Of a stretch of 14,143 nucleotides of DNA, positions 7,282 to 14,143 are shown one piece after another (position 1 is the stretch's first letter; each line of letters starts with the position of its first letter). The stretch is taken from positions 1-14,143 of the forward strand of contig CALVUU010000116.1 of NCBI GenBank assembly GCA_944363655.1. Reading direction: 5' to 3'. A model generated the notes under the pieces. The model had not been told where the DNA came from. It ran no database searches and saw only the letters and a program-made list of their open reading frames with translations. The position numbers were made by a program, and so were the translations under genes. The stretch comes from an uncultured Bacilli bacterium (GTDB lineage Bacteria; Bacillota_I; Bacilli_A; RF39; UBA660).

Positions 7282-8101
7282 CTAACTTTGTAGAATACCA
7301 ATAATAACTATCGTCATATTCTTTAAATGTTACTTCATAAGTTGCTGTATTACTTGCATATTCTCTAAATAAATTTTTTAAAAATACTGTATAATTAAGA
7401 CTAGATTGATTATTAAATCCATCATTATATTCTTCATCACTAATTCTACCACGAACTATATTATAATAATTTAAATCATCTATTTTTTCTTCTAAATTTT
7501 TATCTTTATATAAACCATCACTTGCTAAAAACATACTTTTAACCGTTATTATAACATCGCCATTTTCTACTCGGGCAGAATCATAATTGACAAATTGTGT
7601 TTCTGCATCCCGTTCTAAACACTCACTCATCCTACAATGATAAAATCCATTTTCAAAATAACACTCTAAACAATCAATATACTCAAAATAATTTTGATAA
7701 TTAATATTTTTATCTCGACCAAATAATCGATAATAATATCTTTGGAATAGATTTTGAGAAATCTTCTTTTTAATACAACCAGTTGTTGGATCAGTACAAT
7801 CTTCATTTTCCTCTATTCTAGTATAGGGTATTAAAGCATGAACTAAAACTAATTTTTCATCTTCTTCTAAATCATTGTAAGTTAAAGTATCTTCTGTATC
7901 AAATAAAATTAAATTTCCTTCTCTAAGACTTACATAAGTATATAATCTTCTTCCTAAAGTATCAATATCATCACTTTCATTATTAACTTTTTCATTATTA
8001 TTAAAAGCACTTTTATATATTACAACTGCAACACAACAAAATAATATTATTAATAAAACTATTAAAACAATATACATTATTAAATTTTTTTTATCTTGCA
8101 C
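7274..8101 (-). CDS. Single-pass membrane or secreted protein A, paralogue of 2748-3524
   Basis: No known domain is recognised. A basic start (MQDKKN) and a hydrophobic segment at about 7-29, which contains a CC pair, suggest an N-terminal anchor with about 245 residues outside. The ectodomain is acidic and tyrosine-rich with six cysteines: C102-x6-C109, then C144, C147, C156 and C161 close together. It shares with the protein at 2748-3524 the positions of LYTY, RLFG, SLNY and the tail YYWYSTKLVD. The start is GTG at 8101, preceded by AAAAAGGGTGA (8118-8108). An ATG two bases earlier (8103) is out of frame and stops after seven codons. It follows the rpoC terminator and has its own promoter. 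Surface role inferred from topology only. Confidence 0.83.
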   Translation of the reverse strand: MQDKKNLIMYIVLIVLLIILFCCVAVVIYKSAFNNNEKVNNESDDIDTLGRRLYTYVSLREGNLILFDTEDTLTYNDLEEDEKLVLVHALIPYTRIEENEDCTDPTTGCIKKKISQNLFQRYYYRLFGRDKNINYQNYFEYIDCLECYFENGFYHCRMSECLERDAETQFVNYDSARVENGDVIITVKSMFLASDGLYKDKNLEEKIDDLNYYNIVRGRISDEEYNDGFNNQSSLNYTVFLKNLFREYASNTATYEVTFKEYDDSYYWYSTKLVD

Positions 8102-8118
8102 ATTTAATCACCCTTTTT
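8099..8118 (-). promoter_or_regulatory. Ribosome binding site with overlapping ATG and GTG starts
   Basis: Minus-strand AAAAAGGGTGA (8118-8108) precedes the sequence ATGTG (8103-8099). GTG at 8101-8099 opens the 275-residue frame; ATG at 8103-8101 opens only a seven-codon frame ending at 8082-8080. Both lie at usable distances from the site, so initiation on the long frame may be inefficient or regulated. Confidence 0.6.
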
Positions 8119-8131
8119 ATTTTATATTTTA

Positions 8132-8160
8132 ATTATAAACTATTTATAAAGTTTTTTAAA
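8132..8160 (-). promoter_or_regulatory. Sigma-A-type promoter for the 7274-8101 gene
   Basis: Minus-strand TTTAAA (8160-8155), 17 bases, TATAAT (8137-8132). Same boxes, same spacing and 25 of 29 bases identical to the promoter at 3586-3558. It follows the rpoC terminator within eight bases. Confidence 0.65.
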
Positions 8161-8167
8161 CCCCAAT

Positions 8168-8201
8168 TTAAAAGCGATTGCATTTTTGCAATCGCTTTTA
8201 A
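8168..8201 (-). terminator. Intrinsic terminator of the rpoB-rpoC operon
   Basis: A perfect 15-bp stem pairs 8168-8182 with 8187-8201 around a 4-base loop; its core is AAGCGATTGCA/TGCAATCGCTT, the most GC-rich hairpin in the window. On the minus strand it is followed by TTTTAAATT. The rpoC stop codon (8200-8198) lies in the base of the stem. Confidence 0.85.
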
Positions 8202-11200
8202 GCTTCTTCAGCATTTTCTATATCATCAAGTGATATATCAGCATCATCCATTAATTTTTCTTCTAAAACTTCACTAGCATCATCACTTAATAGATCTTTT
8301 TCAAGTTCTATGGAAATGTCGCTATATTGTTTATAACCAGTACCAGCTGGGATAAGTTTTCCAATAATTACATTTTCTTTTAATCCTTGTAAATTATCAA
8401 CTTTACCATGAATAGCTGCATCAGTAAGTACTCTTGTTGTTTCTTGGAATGAAGCTGCCGATAAGAATGAATCCGTTTCAAGAGAACTCTTTGTAATACC
8501 AAGCATAATTGGATTACCCTTCGCAGAAACTTTACCAGCCATAATTACTGGTTTATTTCCTTCCGTAAATTCTCTTAAAGATACTGATAAACCTTCGACA
8601 AAGTCGGTATCTCCAGCATCAGTAATTCTTACTTTATTAATCATTCTTCTAACAATAATTTCAATATGTTTATCAGAAATATCAACACCTTGAAGTTTAT
8701 ATACTTTTTGAACTTCTTTTAATATGTATTCTTGAGCAGTAAGTGGATCTGTTACAGCAAGTAATTCTTTTGGTGAAATAACACCTTCAGTAAGTTTATC
8801 ACCAGCCTCAACCATATCTCCAACATTAACACGAACTTTCATGTTATAGTTAGTTACATGTTCTCTTACACCCGCTTCGTTTTCAATAGTAATTAAGTGT
8901 TTTCCGTTTTGTTCTTCAATACCTATTACTTTACCACTAACCTCAGCAATAGTTGCCTTTCCTTTTGGAATACGTGCTTCAAATAATTCTTCAACTCTTG
9001 GTAAACCTTGAGTAATATCGGCATCTCCACCATGGGCAACCCCACCAGAGTGGAATGTTCTCATGGTTAACTGTGTACCTGGTTCACCAATTGATTGGGC
9101 AGCCATAATACCTACCGCTTCACCCTTTTCAACTAAATTACCAGTTGCAAGGTTACGTCCATAACATTTTTGACATACCCCATTATTTGATTTACATGTA
9201 AGAATGCTTCTAATTTCAATCTTTTTGATACCAGCTTTCGTAATTTTAGCAACAGCATTTTCTGTAATCATTTCTCCAGCTTCAACTATTACTTCTTTAG
9301 TTTCAGGATTAACGATTTTCTTAGATGCAAAACGACCTAAAATACGTTCAGCAAGTGGTTCAATAATTGTGCCATCTTTATCATTGACTAAGTCATAGAC
9401 AACTAAACCTTGAACAGAGCCACAATCATAATCTTTAACGATGATATCTTGGGCAACATCAACTAAACGACGAGTTAAATATCCTGAGTCGGCGGTACGA
9501 AGGGCAGTATCGGCAGAACCTTTTCTTGAACCATGGGTTGATAAGAAGAATTCAGATACAGATAAGCCTTCGATAAATGATGAAGTGATTGGAATTTCCA
9601 CAGTTGAACCATCCGGTTTAGCCATAAGACCCCGCATTCCTGCTAACTGTGTAAAGTTGGAAATAGATCCACGAGCTCCACTATTCATCATCATAAATAT
9701 TGGATTATCATAATTATTCTTACTTAACTCAGCAAGTTCATCTTTAATTTCATCAGTTGCATTATTCCATGAAGCAATAACATTTTCATATCTTTCTTCT
9801 TCAGTAATTAAACCTCTTTGATATTGTTTATTAATTTTATCTACTTTAGCCTTAGCTCTTTCAATAATTTCATGCTTATCATCACTTCTAACAACATCAG
9901 CAATTGATACAGTTACACCAGCAACAGTTGAATATTTAAATCCTAAATCTTTTAATTTATCAAGCATAATTGATGTTTCAGTTGTTTTATATCTTTTAAA
10001 TACTTGAGCAATTAAACTTCCTAGTGTTTTCTTTATAAATGGTTGTACTAATGGCATTTTAGCAATTTCTTCAGGAATATTAACTCCCATTGGTAAGAAA
10101 TATTTATCCGGAGTAACTCCTTCAATATTTTCTTTAGTTCCTTCATTAACAAATGGATAAGTATCAGGTAATATTTCATTAAATTTAATCTTACCGACAG
10201 TTGTAACCAAGTATTTATCTTGTTGCGCATCTGTAAATAATTTATATTTAAATGAACTAACAGGAATAGCAATTCTTGTATGAAGAGTAATTTCTCTTCT
10301 TTCATAAGCCATTAATGCTTCATTAGAATCTTTATATACATGCCCTTCATTAGGTAAACCCGCATATTCAATTGTTAAATAACAGTTACCTAATACCATG
10401 TCTTGGCTAGGTGTAACAATTGGTTTTCCATCTTTAGGATTTAATATGTTATTGGCTCCAAGCATAAGTATTCTTGCTTCAGCCTTTGCTTCTTCAGATA
10501 AAGGTACGTGAACAGCCATTTGGTCTCCATCGAAATCGGCATTAAATGCTGTACAAACAAGTGGGTGTAATCTAATTGCTTTACCACCAACTAAAACCGG
10601 TTCAAACGCTTGAATACCAAGTCTATGAAGTGTTGGAGCACGGTTTAATAGTACAGGATATTCTGTAATTACATCTTCAACAATATCCCATACTGCTTCA
10701 TCACGAGCATCAATTAACTTTTTAGCACCCTTAATGTTATGAGCAAGCCCCCGTTCAACTATACCATTTATTACATGAGGTTTAAATAACTCAATAGCCA
10801 TTTCTTTAGGTAAACCACATTGATACATCTTAAGATTTGGTCCAACTACGATAACAGAACGACCAGAATAATCAACTCTCTTACCTAACAAGTTTTGACG
10901 GAATCTTCCTTGTTTACCCTTAAGCATACTAGATAAGCTCTTAAGTGGACGATTACTTGCAGCAGTAATGCTTCTACCACGACGACCATTATCAAATAAT
11001 GAGTCAACAGCTTCTTGAAGCATACGTTTTTCATTTTGAACAATGATTGTTGGTGCTCCAAGTTCAAGTAATTTCTTTAAACGATTATTTCTATTTATAA
11101 TTCTTCTGTATAAATCATTTAAGTCACTCGTAGCAAAACGACCACCATCAAGTTGAATCATCGGACGAAGTTCTGGTGGTATTACAGGAAGTACATCTAG

Positions 11201-11881
11201 AACCATCCATTCCGGTTTATTACCACTTTCTTGGAATGCTACTAGGCAATCAAGTCTTTTTACTAAACGAATTCTCTTTTGACCAGTAGTATTTTCTAGT
11301 TCTGCTCTTAAATCTTCAATTTCTTTATCTAAATCAACACGTTTAAGTAATTCTTTAATGGCTTCTGCACCCATACCTACTGTAAAAGTATTACTATATT
11401 TTTCATAATAAACCCGATATTCTTTATCAGATAAAGTTTGTTTTACTTCTAAAGGTGCAGAACCTGGATCTATTACCACATAAGAAACAAAGTATAATAC
11501 TTCTTCTAAGTCTCTCGGAGACATATCTAAAACTAAACCCATCTTAGATGGAACACCTTTAAAGAACCAGATGTGAGAGCAAGGAGCAGCAAGTTCTATA
11601 TGCCCCATTCTCTCACGTCTTACTTTAGAACGAGTTACTTCAACGCCACAACGATCACAGATAATATTTTTATATCTTAGTCTTTTATATTTTCCACAAC
11701 TACATTCAAAGTCCTTAGTTGGTCCAAATATCTTTTCACAGAACAAACCATCTCTTTCAGGCTTTAGGGTCCGATAGTTGATAGTTTCAGGTTTCTTTAC
11801 TTCCCCATATGACCAAGAACGAATCTTTTCGGGTGAAGCAATACTAACCTTTATTCCTTTAAATTTACTTACATCTATCAT
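8198..11881 (-). CDS. rpoC: DNA-directed RNA polymerase beta' subunit
   Basis: Largest subunit of RNA polymerase, carrying the catalytic Mg2+ site. The 1227 residues suit a Gram-positive beta' without the long insertions of Gram-negative forms. Visible landmarks: first zinc site C60, C62, C75, C78; [28 protein letters not shown] (321-348, switch/lid region); the catalytic NADFDGDQ (447-454) with its three Asp; bridge helix around [17 protein letters not shown] (796-812); second zinc site C820, C896, C903, C906; trigger-loop start [11 protein letters not shown] (937-947), where Gram-positives usually have TFHTGG, followed by [16 protein letters not shown] (955-970). The C-terminus is acidic (about 1195-1227). 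ATG at 11881 has AGGTGA (11891-11886) overlapping the rpoB stop. Downstream is a terminator rather than the rpsL-rpsG-fusA-tuf genes found after rpoC in many Bacilli. Identity is certain. Confidence 0.99.
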   Translation of the reverse strand: MIDVSKFKGIKVSIASPEKIRSWSYGEVKKPETINYRTLKPERDGLFCEKIFGPTKDFECSCGKYKRLRYKNIICDRCGVEVTRSKVRRERMGHIELAAPCSHIWFFKGVPSKMGLVLDMSPRDLEEVLYFVSYVVIDPGSAPLEVKQTLSDKEYRVYYEKYSNTFTVGMGAEAIKELLKRVDLDKEIEDLRAELENTTGQKRIRLVKRLDCLVAFQESGNKPEWMVLDVLPVIPPELRPMIQLDGGRFATSDLNDLYRRIINRNNRLKKLLELGAPTIIVQNEKRMLQEAVDSLFDNGRRGRSITAASNRPLKSLSSMLKGKQGRFRQNLLGKRVDYSGRSVIVVGPNLKMYQCGLPKEMAIELFKPHVINGIVERGLAHNIKGAKKLIDARDEAVWDIVEDVITEYPVLLNRAPTLHRLGIQAFEPVLVGGKAIRLHPLVCTAFNADFDGDQMAVHVPLSEEAKAEARILMLGANNILNPKDGKPIVTPSQDMVLGNCYLTIEYAGLPNEGHVYKDSNEALMAYERREITLHTRIAIPVSSFKYKLFTDAQQDKYLVTTVGKIKFNEILPDTYPFVNEGTKENIEGVTPDKYFLPMGVNIPEEIAKMPLVQPFIKKTLGSLIAQVFKRYKTTETSIMLDKLKDLGFKYSTVAGVTVSIADVVRSDDKHEIIERAKAKVDKINKQYQRGLITEEERYENVIASWNNATDEIKDELAELSKNNYDNPIFMMMNSGARGSISNFTQLAGMRGLMAKPDGSTVEIPITSSFIEGLSVSEFFLSTHGSRKGSADTALRTADSGYLTRRLVDVAQDIIVKDYDCGSVQGLVVYDLVNDKDGTIIEPLAERILGRFASKKIVNPETKEVIVEAGEMITENAVAKITKAGIKKIEIRSILTCKSNNGVCQKCYGRNLATGNLVEKGEAVGIMAAQSIGEPGTQLTMRTFHSGGVAHGGDADITQGLPRVEELFEARIPKGKATIAEVSGKVIGIEEQNGKHLITIENEAGVREHVTNYNMKVRVNVGDMVEAGDKLTEGVISPKELLAVTDPLTAQEYILKEVQKVYKLQGVDISDKHIEIIVRRMINKVRITDAGDTDFVEGLSVSLREFTEGNKPVIMAGKVSAKGNPIMLGITKSSLETDSFLSAASFQETTRVLTDAAIHGKVDNLQGLKENVIIGKLIPAGTGYKQYSDISIELEKDLLSDDASEVLEEKLMDDADISLDDIENAEEA

Positions 11882-11885
11882 ATAC

Positions 11886-11892
11886 TCACCTA
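11886..11892 (-). promoter_or_regulatory. rpoC ribosome binding site overlapping the rpoB stop codon
   Basis: Minus-strand AGGTGA (11891-11886) shares its first two bases with the rpoB TAG stop (11892-11890), and the rpoC ATG follows four bases later (11881). Ribosomes finishing rpoB expose or reuse this site, which would help hold beta and beta' output at a fixed ratio. Confidence 0.7.
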
Positions 11893-14143
11893 CTCCCCTT
11901 CATCCATAGTATCATCGATACCTGGAAATTCTAAATCATCTAAATTATCTTCTTCTTCCTCAGCTTCAACATAATCATCAGTTGGCTCATCCGGTTGTAA
12001 ATCATTAGTTGTAACATCTATTTCTTCAATTCTAAAGGCCTCATTTTCATCTTCATCTTCTTCAATATCTTTAAATTCTACAACTTCATCTTTATCATTT
12101 ATTATTTGAACATCTAAACCTAAGGCTTGGAATTCTTTAACTAAAACTCTAAATGATTCAGGAACACCTGCTTGATCGATTACTTTACCTTTAACTAAAG
12201 ATTCATAAACTTTAACCCGACCTACAATATCATCAGCTTTAACTGTTAATATTTCTTGTAAAACATGGCTTGCACCATAAGCATATAGTGCCCAAACTTC
12301 CATTTCTCCAAATCTTTGACCACCGAATTGCGCTTTACCACCAAGTGGTTGTTGAGTAACAAGAGAATATGGTCCAGTAGCCCGAGCATGAAGTTTATCA
12401 TCAACCATGTGGTGTAATTTTACCATATACATTACCCCAACATTGATACGATGATCAAATAATTCTCCAGTACGTCCATCGCGAAGTTCTACTTTACCAT
12501 CTTCCGCCATTCCCGCTTCTTTCATTTCTTCTAAGATATCTTCCCAAGTTGCACCATCAAATACTGGAGTAGCATAATGAACACCCAACTTCTTACCAGC
12601 CATACCTAAGTGTACTTCTAAGATTTGTCCGATATTCATACGTGATGGAACACCTAGAGGATTAAGCATAATATCAACAGGACGACCATCAGGTAAATAA
12701 GGCATATCTTCCTCAGGTAATATAAGGGAAATAACCCCTTTATTACCATGACGCCCAGACATTTTGTCACCAACTTGAATCTTCCGTTTTTGAATAATAT
12801 ATACTCTTATTACTTTAGATACACCAGCAGGTAATTCATCAGAATTTTCTTTAGTATAAACTTTAACATCATGAACAATACCACCAGCACCATGTTCCAC
12901 ACGCAAAGATGTATCTCTTACTTCTCTAGTCTTTTCCCCAAATATAGCATGTAATAATTTTTCTTCACTAGTTAACTCTTGCATCCCTTTTGGGGTAACT
13001 TTACCAACTAAAATATCGCCTTCTTTAACTTCTGTTCCAATTCTAACAATACCATCAGTATCCAAATTCTTACGAGCCTCTTCCGAAACATTAGGTATAT
13101 CTCTTGTAATTTCTTCAGGACCTAATTTAGTATCTCGACAATCGATATCGTAATGGGAAATATGTAAAGATGTATATACATCGTCTTTAACCAATCTTTC
13201 ATTTAAAATTACAGCATCTTCATAGTTATAACCATTGTAAGTCATGAAAGCAACAGTCATATTCTTACCTAATGCTAGTTCTCCTTGATCTGTTGATGGT
13301 CCATCAGCAATAACTTGACCACGATGAACTTTATCTCCCTTTTTAACTAGTGGATGATGATTAATACAACTTGATGCATTACTTCTTTCAAAATTAGCTA
13401 AGTAATAAGTATCTTTACCACTGGCAACATTGACAACAATTTTTAAGCCATCAGCATAATCAACTACCCCATCAGCTTTACAAACAATAGTTGAACCTGA
13501 ATCTCTTGCAGCAATATATTCAACACCAGTCCCAACAATTGGTGCTTCAGTTTCAAGCAAAGGTACTGCTTGACGTTGCATGTTAGCACCCATCAAAGTA
13601 CGATTAGCATCATCGAATTCCAAGAATGGTATACAACTAGTAGTAATTGCTACAACTTGACTTGGAGCAACGTCAACAAAATTGACATGCATCTTATCTA
13701 CATAAACAGTATCTCCATTCAAACGCGCAATAACTTCATCTTCAACAATTTCATTTTTATCGGTTAACTTAATAGTTGCTTGCGAAATATAATAATCTTT
13801 TTCTTCATCAGCAGTCATGTAAACAATTTTATCAGCTACAATACCATTTTCTACTTTGCGATACGGCGTCATTATAAAACCATATTCATTAACTTTAGCA
13901 TAACCAGCAAGAGAAGTAATAAGTCCGATATTTTGACCTTCCGGAGATTCTATTGGACAAATACGTCCATAGTGAGAAGCGTTAACGTCACGAACATCCA
14001 TTCCTGCACGATCTCGCGAAAGTCCTCCAGGTCCTAGACTTGATAAACGTCTTTTATCAGTAAGTTCAGCAATTGGGTTAATTTGATCCATGAACTTAGA
14101 AAGTTGCGATGAACCAAAGAATTCTTTTAGGGCTGCAGTTACC
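11890..14143 (-). CDS. rpoB: DNA-directed RNA polymerase beta subunit, 5' end outside the window
   Basis: About 750 C-terminal residues of the beta subunit are present; the reading frame is open to the right edge ([20 protein letters not shown]) so about the first 450 residues are missing. The internal ATG at 14091 lies in the middle of the conserved rifampicin region and is not the start. Landmarks: FFGSSQLS...NP..EL..KRRL (rifampicin pocket), [50 protein letters not shown] (Lys-rich catalytic neighbourhood), [15 protein letters not shown], and [24 protein letters not shown] near the C-terminus. The last 61 residues are strongly acidic (30 Asp/Glu). Compared with E. coli numbering the pocket has Lys513 and Asp526. 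First gene of the visible rpoB-rpoC operon. Identity is certain. Confidence 0.99.
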   Translation of the reverse strand, partial: VTAALKEFFGSSQLSKFMDQINPIAELTDKRRLSSLGPGGLSRDRAGMDVRDVNASHYGRICPIESPEGQNIGLITSLAGYAKVNEYGFIMTPYRKVENGIVADKIVYMTADEEKDYYISQATIKLTDKNEIVEDEVIARLNGDTVYVDKMHVNFVDVAPSQVVAITTSCIPFLEFDDANRTLMGANMQRQAVPLLETEAPIVGTGVEYIAARDSGSTIVCKADGVVDYADGLKIVVNVASGKDTYYLANFERSNASSCINHHPLVKKGDKVHRGQVIADGPSTDQGELALGKNMTVAFMTYNGYNYEDAVILNERLVKDDVYTSLHISHYDIDCRDTKLGPEEITRDIPNVSEEARKNLDTDGIVRIGTEVKEGDILVGKVTPKGMQELTSEEKLLHAIFGEKTREVRDTSLRVEHGAGGIVHDVKVYTKENSDELPAGVSKVIRVYIIQKRKIQVGDKMSGRHGNKGVISLILPEEDMPYLPDGRPVDIMLNPLGVPSRMNIGQILEVHLGMAGKKLGVHYATPVFDGATWEDILEEMKEAGMAEDGKVELRDGRTGELFDHRINVGVMYMVKLHHMVDDKLHARATGPYSLVTQQPLGGKAQFGGQRFGEMEVWALYAYGASHVLQEILTVKADDIVGRVKVYESLVKGKVIDQAGVPESFRVLVKEFQALGLDVQIINDKDEVVEFKDIEEDEDENEAFRIEEIDVTTNDLQPDEPTDDYVEAEEEEDNLDDLEFPGIDDTMDEGE
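14035..14115 (-). other. rpoB: Rifampicin-pocket region of rpoB with K513 and D526
   Basis: This stretch encodes the residues equivalent to E. coli RpoB 507-533. Aligned without gaps, the differences that matter are Gln513 to Lys (AAG codon at 14097-14095) and His526 to Asp (GAT codon at 14058-14056). Leu511, Ser512, Phe514, Asp516, Arg529, Ser531 and Leu533 are kept. In other bacteria both changed positions contact rifampicin and both are classic resistance positions. Confidence 0.9.

Noticed and set aside
10048..10305. Small minus-strand frame overlapping rpoC in another frame
   Set aside because: It is a Leu-rich shadow translation of rpoC without family resemblance or ribosome binding site.
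9204..14037. Several short open frames within rpoB and rpoC on either strand
   Set aside because: All lie inside strongly conserved polymerase coding sequence and show no independent start signals.
14089..14091. ATG at 14091 as the rpoB start
   Set aside because: The frame is open to the window edge and the upstream residues are the conserved beta-subunit sequence, so this Met is internal.
1..14143. TGA read as tryptophan (Mollicutes code)
   Set aside because: All recognisable conserved Trp positions use TGG and no conserved frame needs readthrough of TGA.

Overview
The window is very AT-rich DNA read with the standard bacterial code: Trp is TGG in the conserved RpoB/RpoC motifs and no frame is interrupted by TGA. 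Lengths and motifs of RpoB, RpoC and MurD, a class B sortase and strong purine-rich Shine-Dalgarno sites point to a low-GC Gram-positive (Bacillota, Bacilli, probably a gut lineage near the RF39/Erysipelotrichia/Mollicutes branch) that still makes peptidoglycan. The exact taxon cannot be read from the sequence.

Layout, left to right. Bases 1-140 are a divergent promoter region: a minus-strand gene begins at the left edge and a plus-strand gene begins at 141. Bases 141-1703 (+) encode an unusual 520-residue class B sortase with a large extra cytosolic domain. It ends in a bidirectional terminator shared with the convergent minus-strand block. Everything from 1719 to the right end is on the minus strand. 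In transcription order it runs: rpoB (5' end outside the window), rpoC, terminator, secreted/membrane protein A (7274-8101), a DUF3419-like SAM-binding protein (6485-7225), terminator, murD (5110-6435), a membrane protein with Ig-like ectodomains (3627-5063), terminator, secreted/membrane protein B (2748-3524, paralogue of A), and an unrecognised cytosolic protein (1719-2726).

Functionally, rpoB-rpoC are the transcription core and are translationally coupled. murD is a cytosolic step of peptidoglycan synthesis. The sortase, the Ig-domain protein and the two paralogous single-pass proteins act at the cell surface. Four minus-strand genes or operons after rpoC have their own sigma-A-like promoters, most with 17-bp spacers.

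Most notable observations: (1) the visible RpoB rifampicin pocket carries Lys at E. coli position 513 and Asp at 526, predicting intrinsic rifampicin resistance; (2) the sortase has a ~270-residue cytosolic domain of unknown type; (3) proteins A and B are diverged paralogues whose promoters are also near-identical and sit just after terminators; (4) a hairpin places the start codon of the DUF3419-like gene in its stem and the Shine-Dalgarno in its loop; (5) stop codons repeatedly lie inside terminator hairpins; (6) three secreted proteins each carry closely spaced cysteine pairs. No RNA gene, CRISPR array, insertion sequence or attachment site was found, and no gene-free stretch exceeds about 130 bases.
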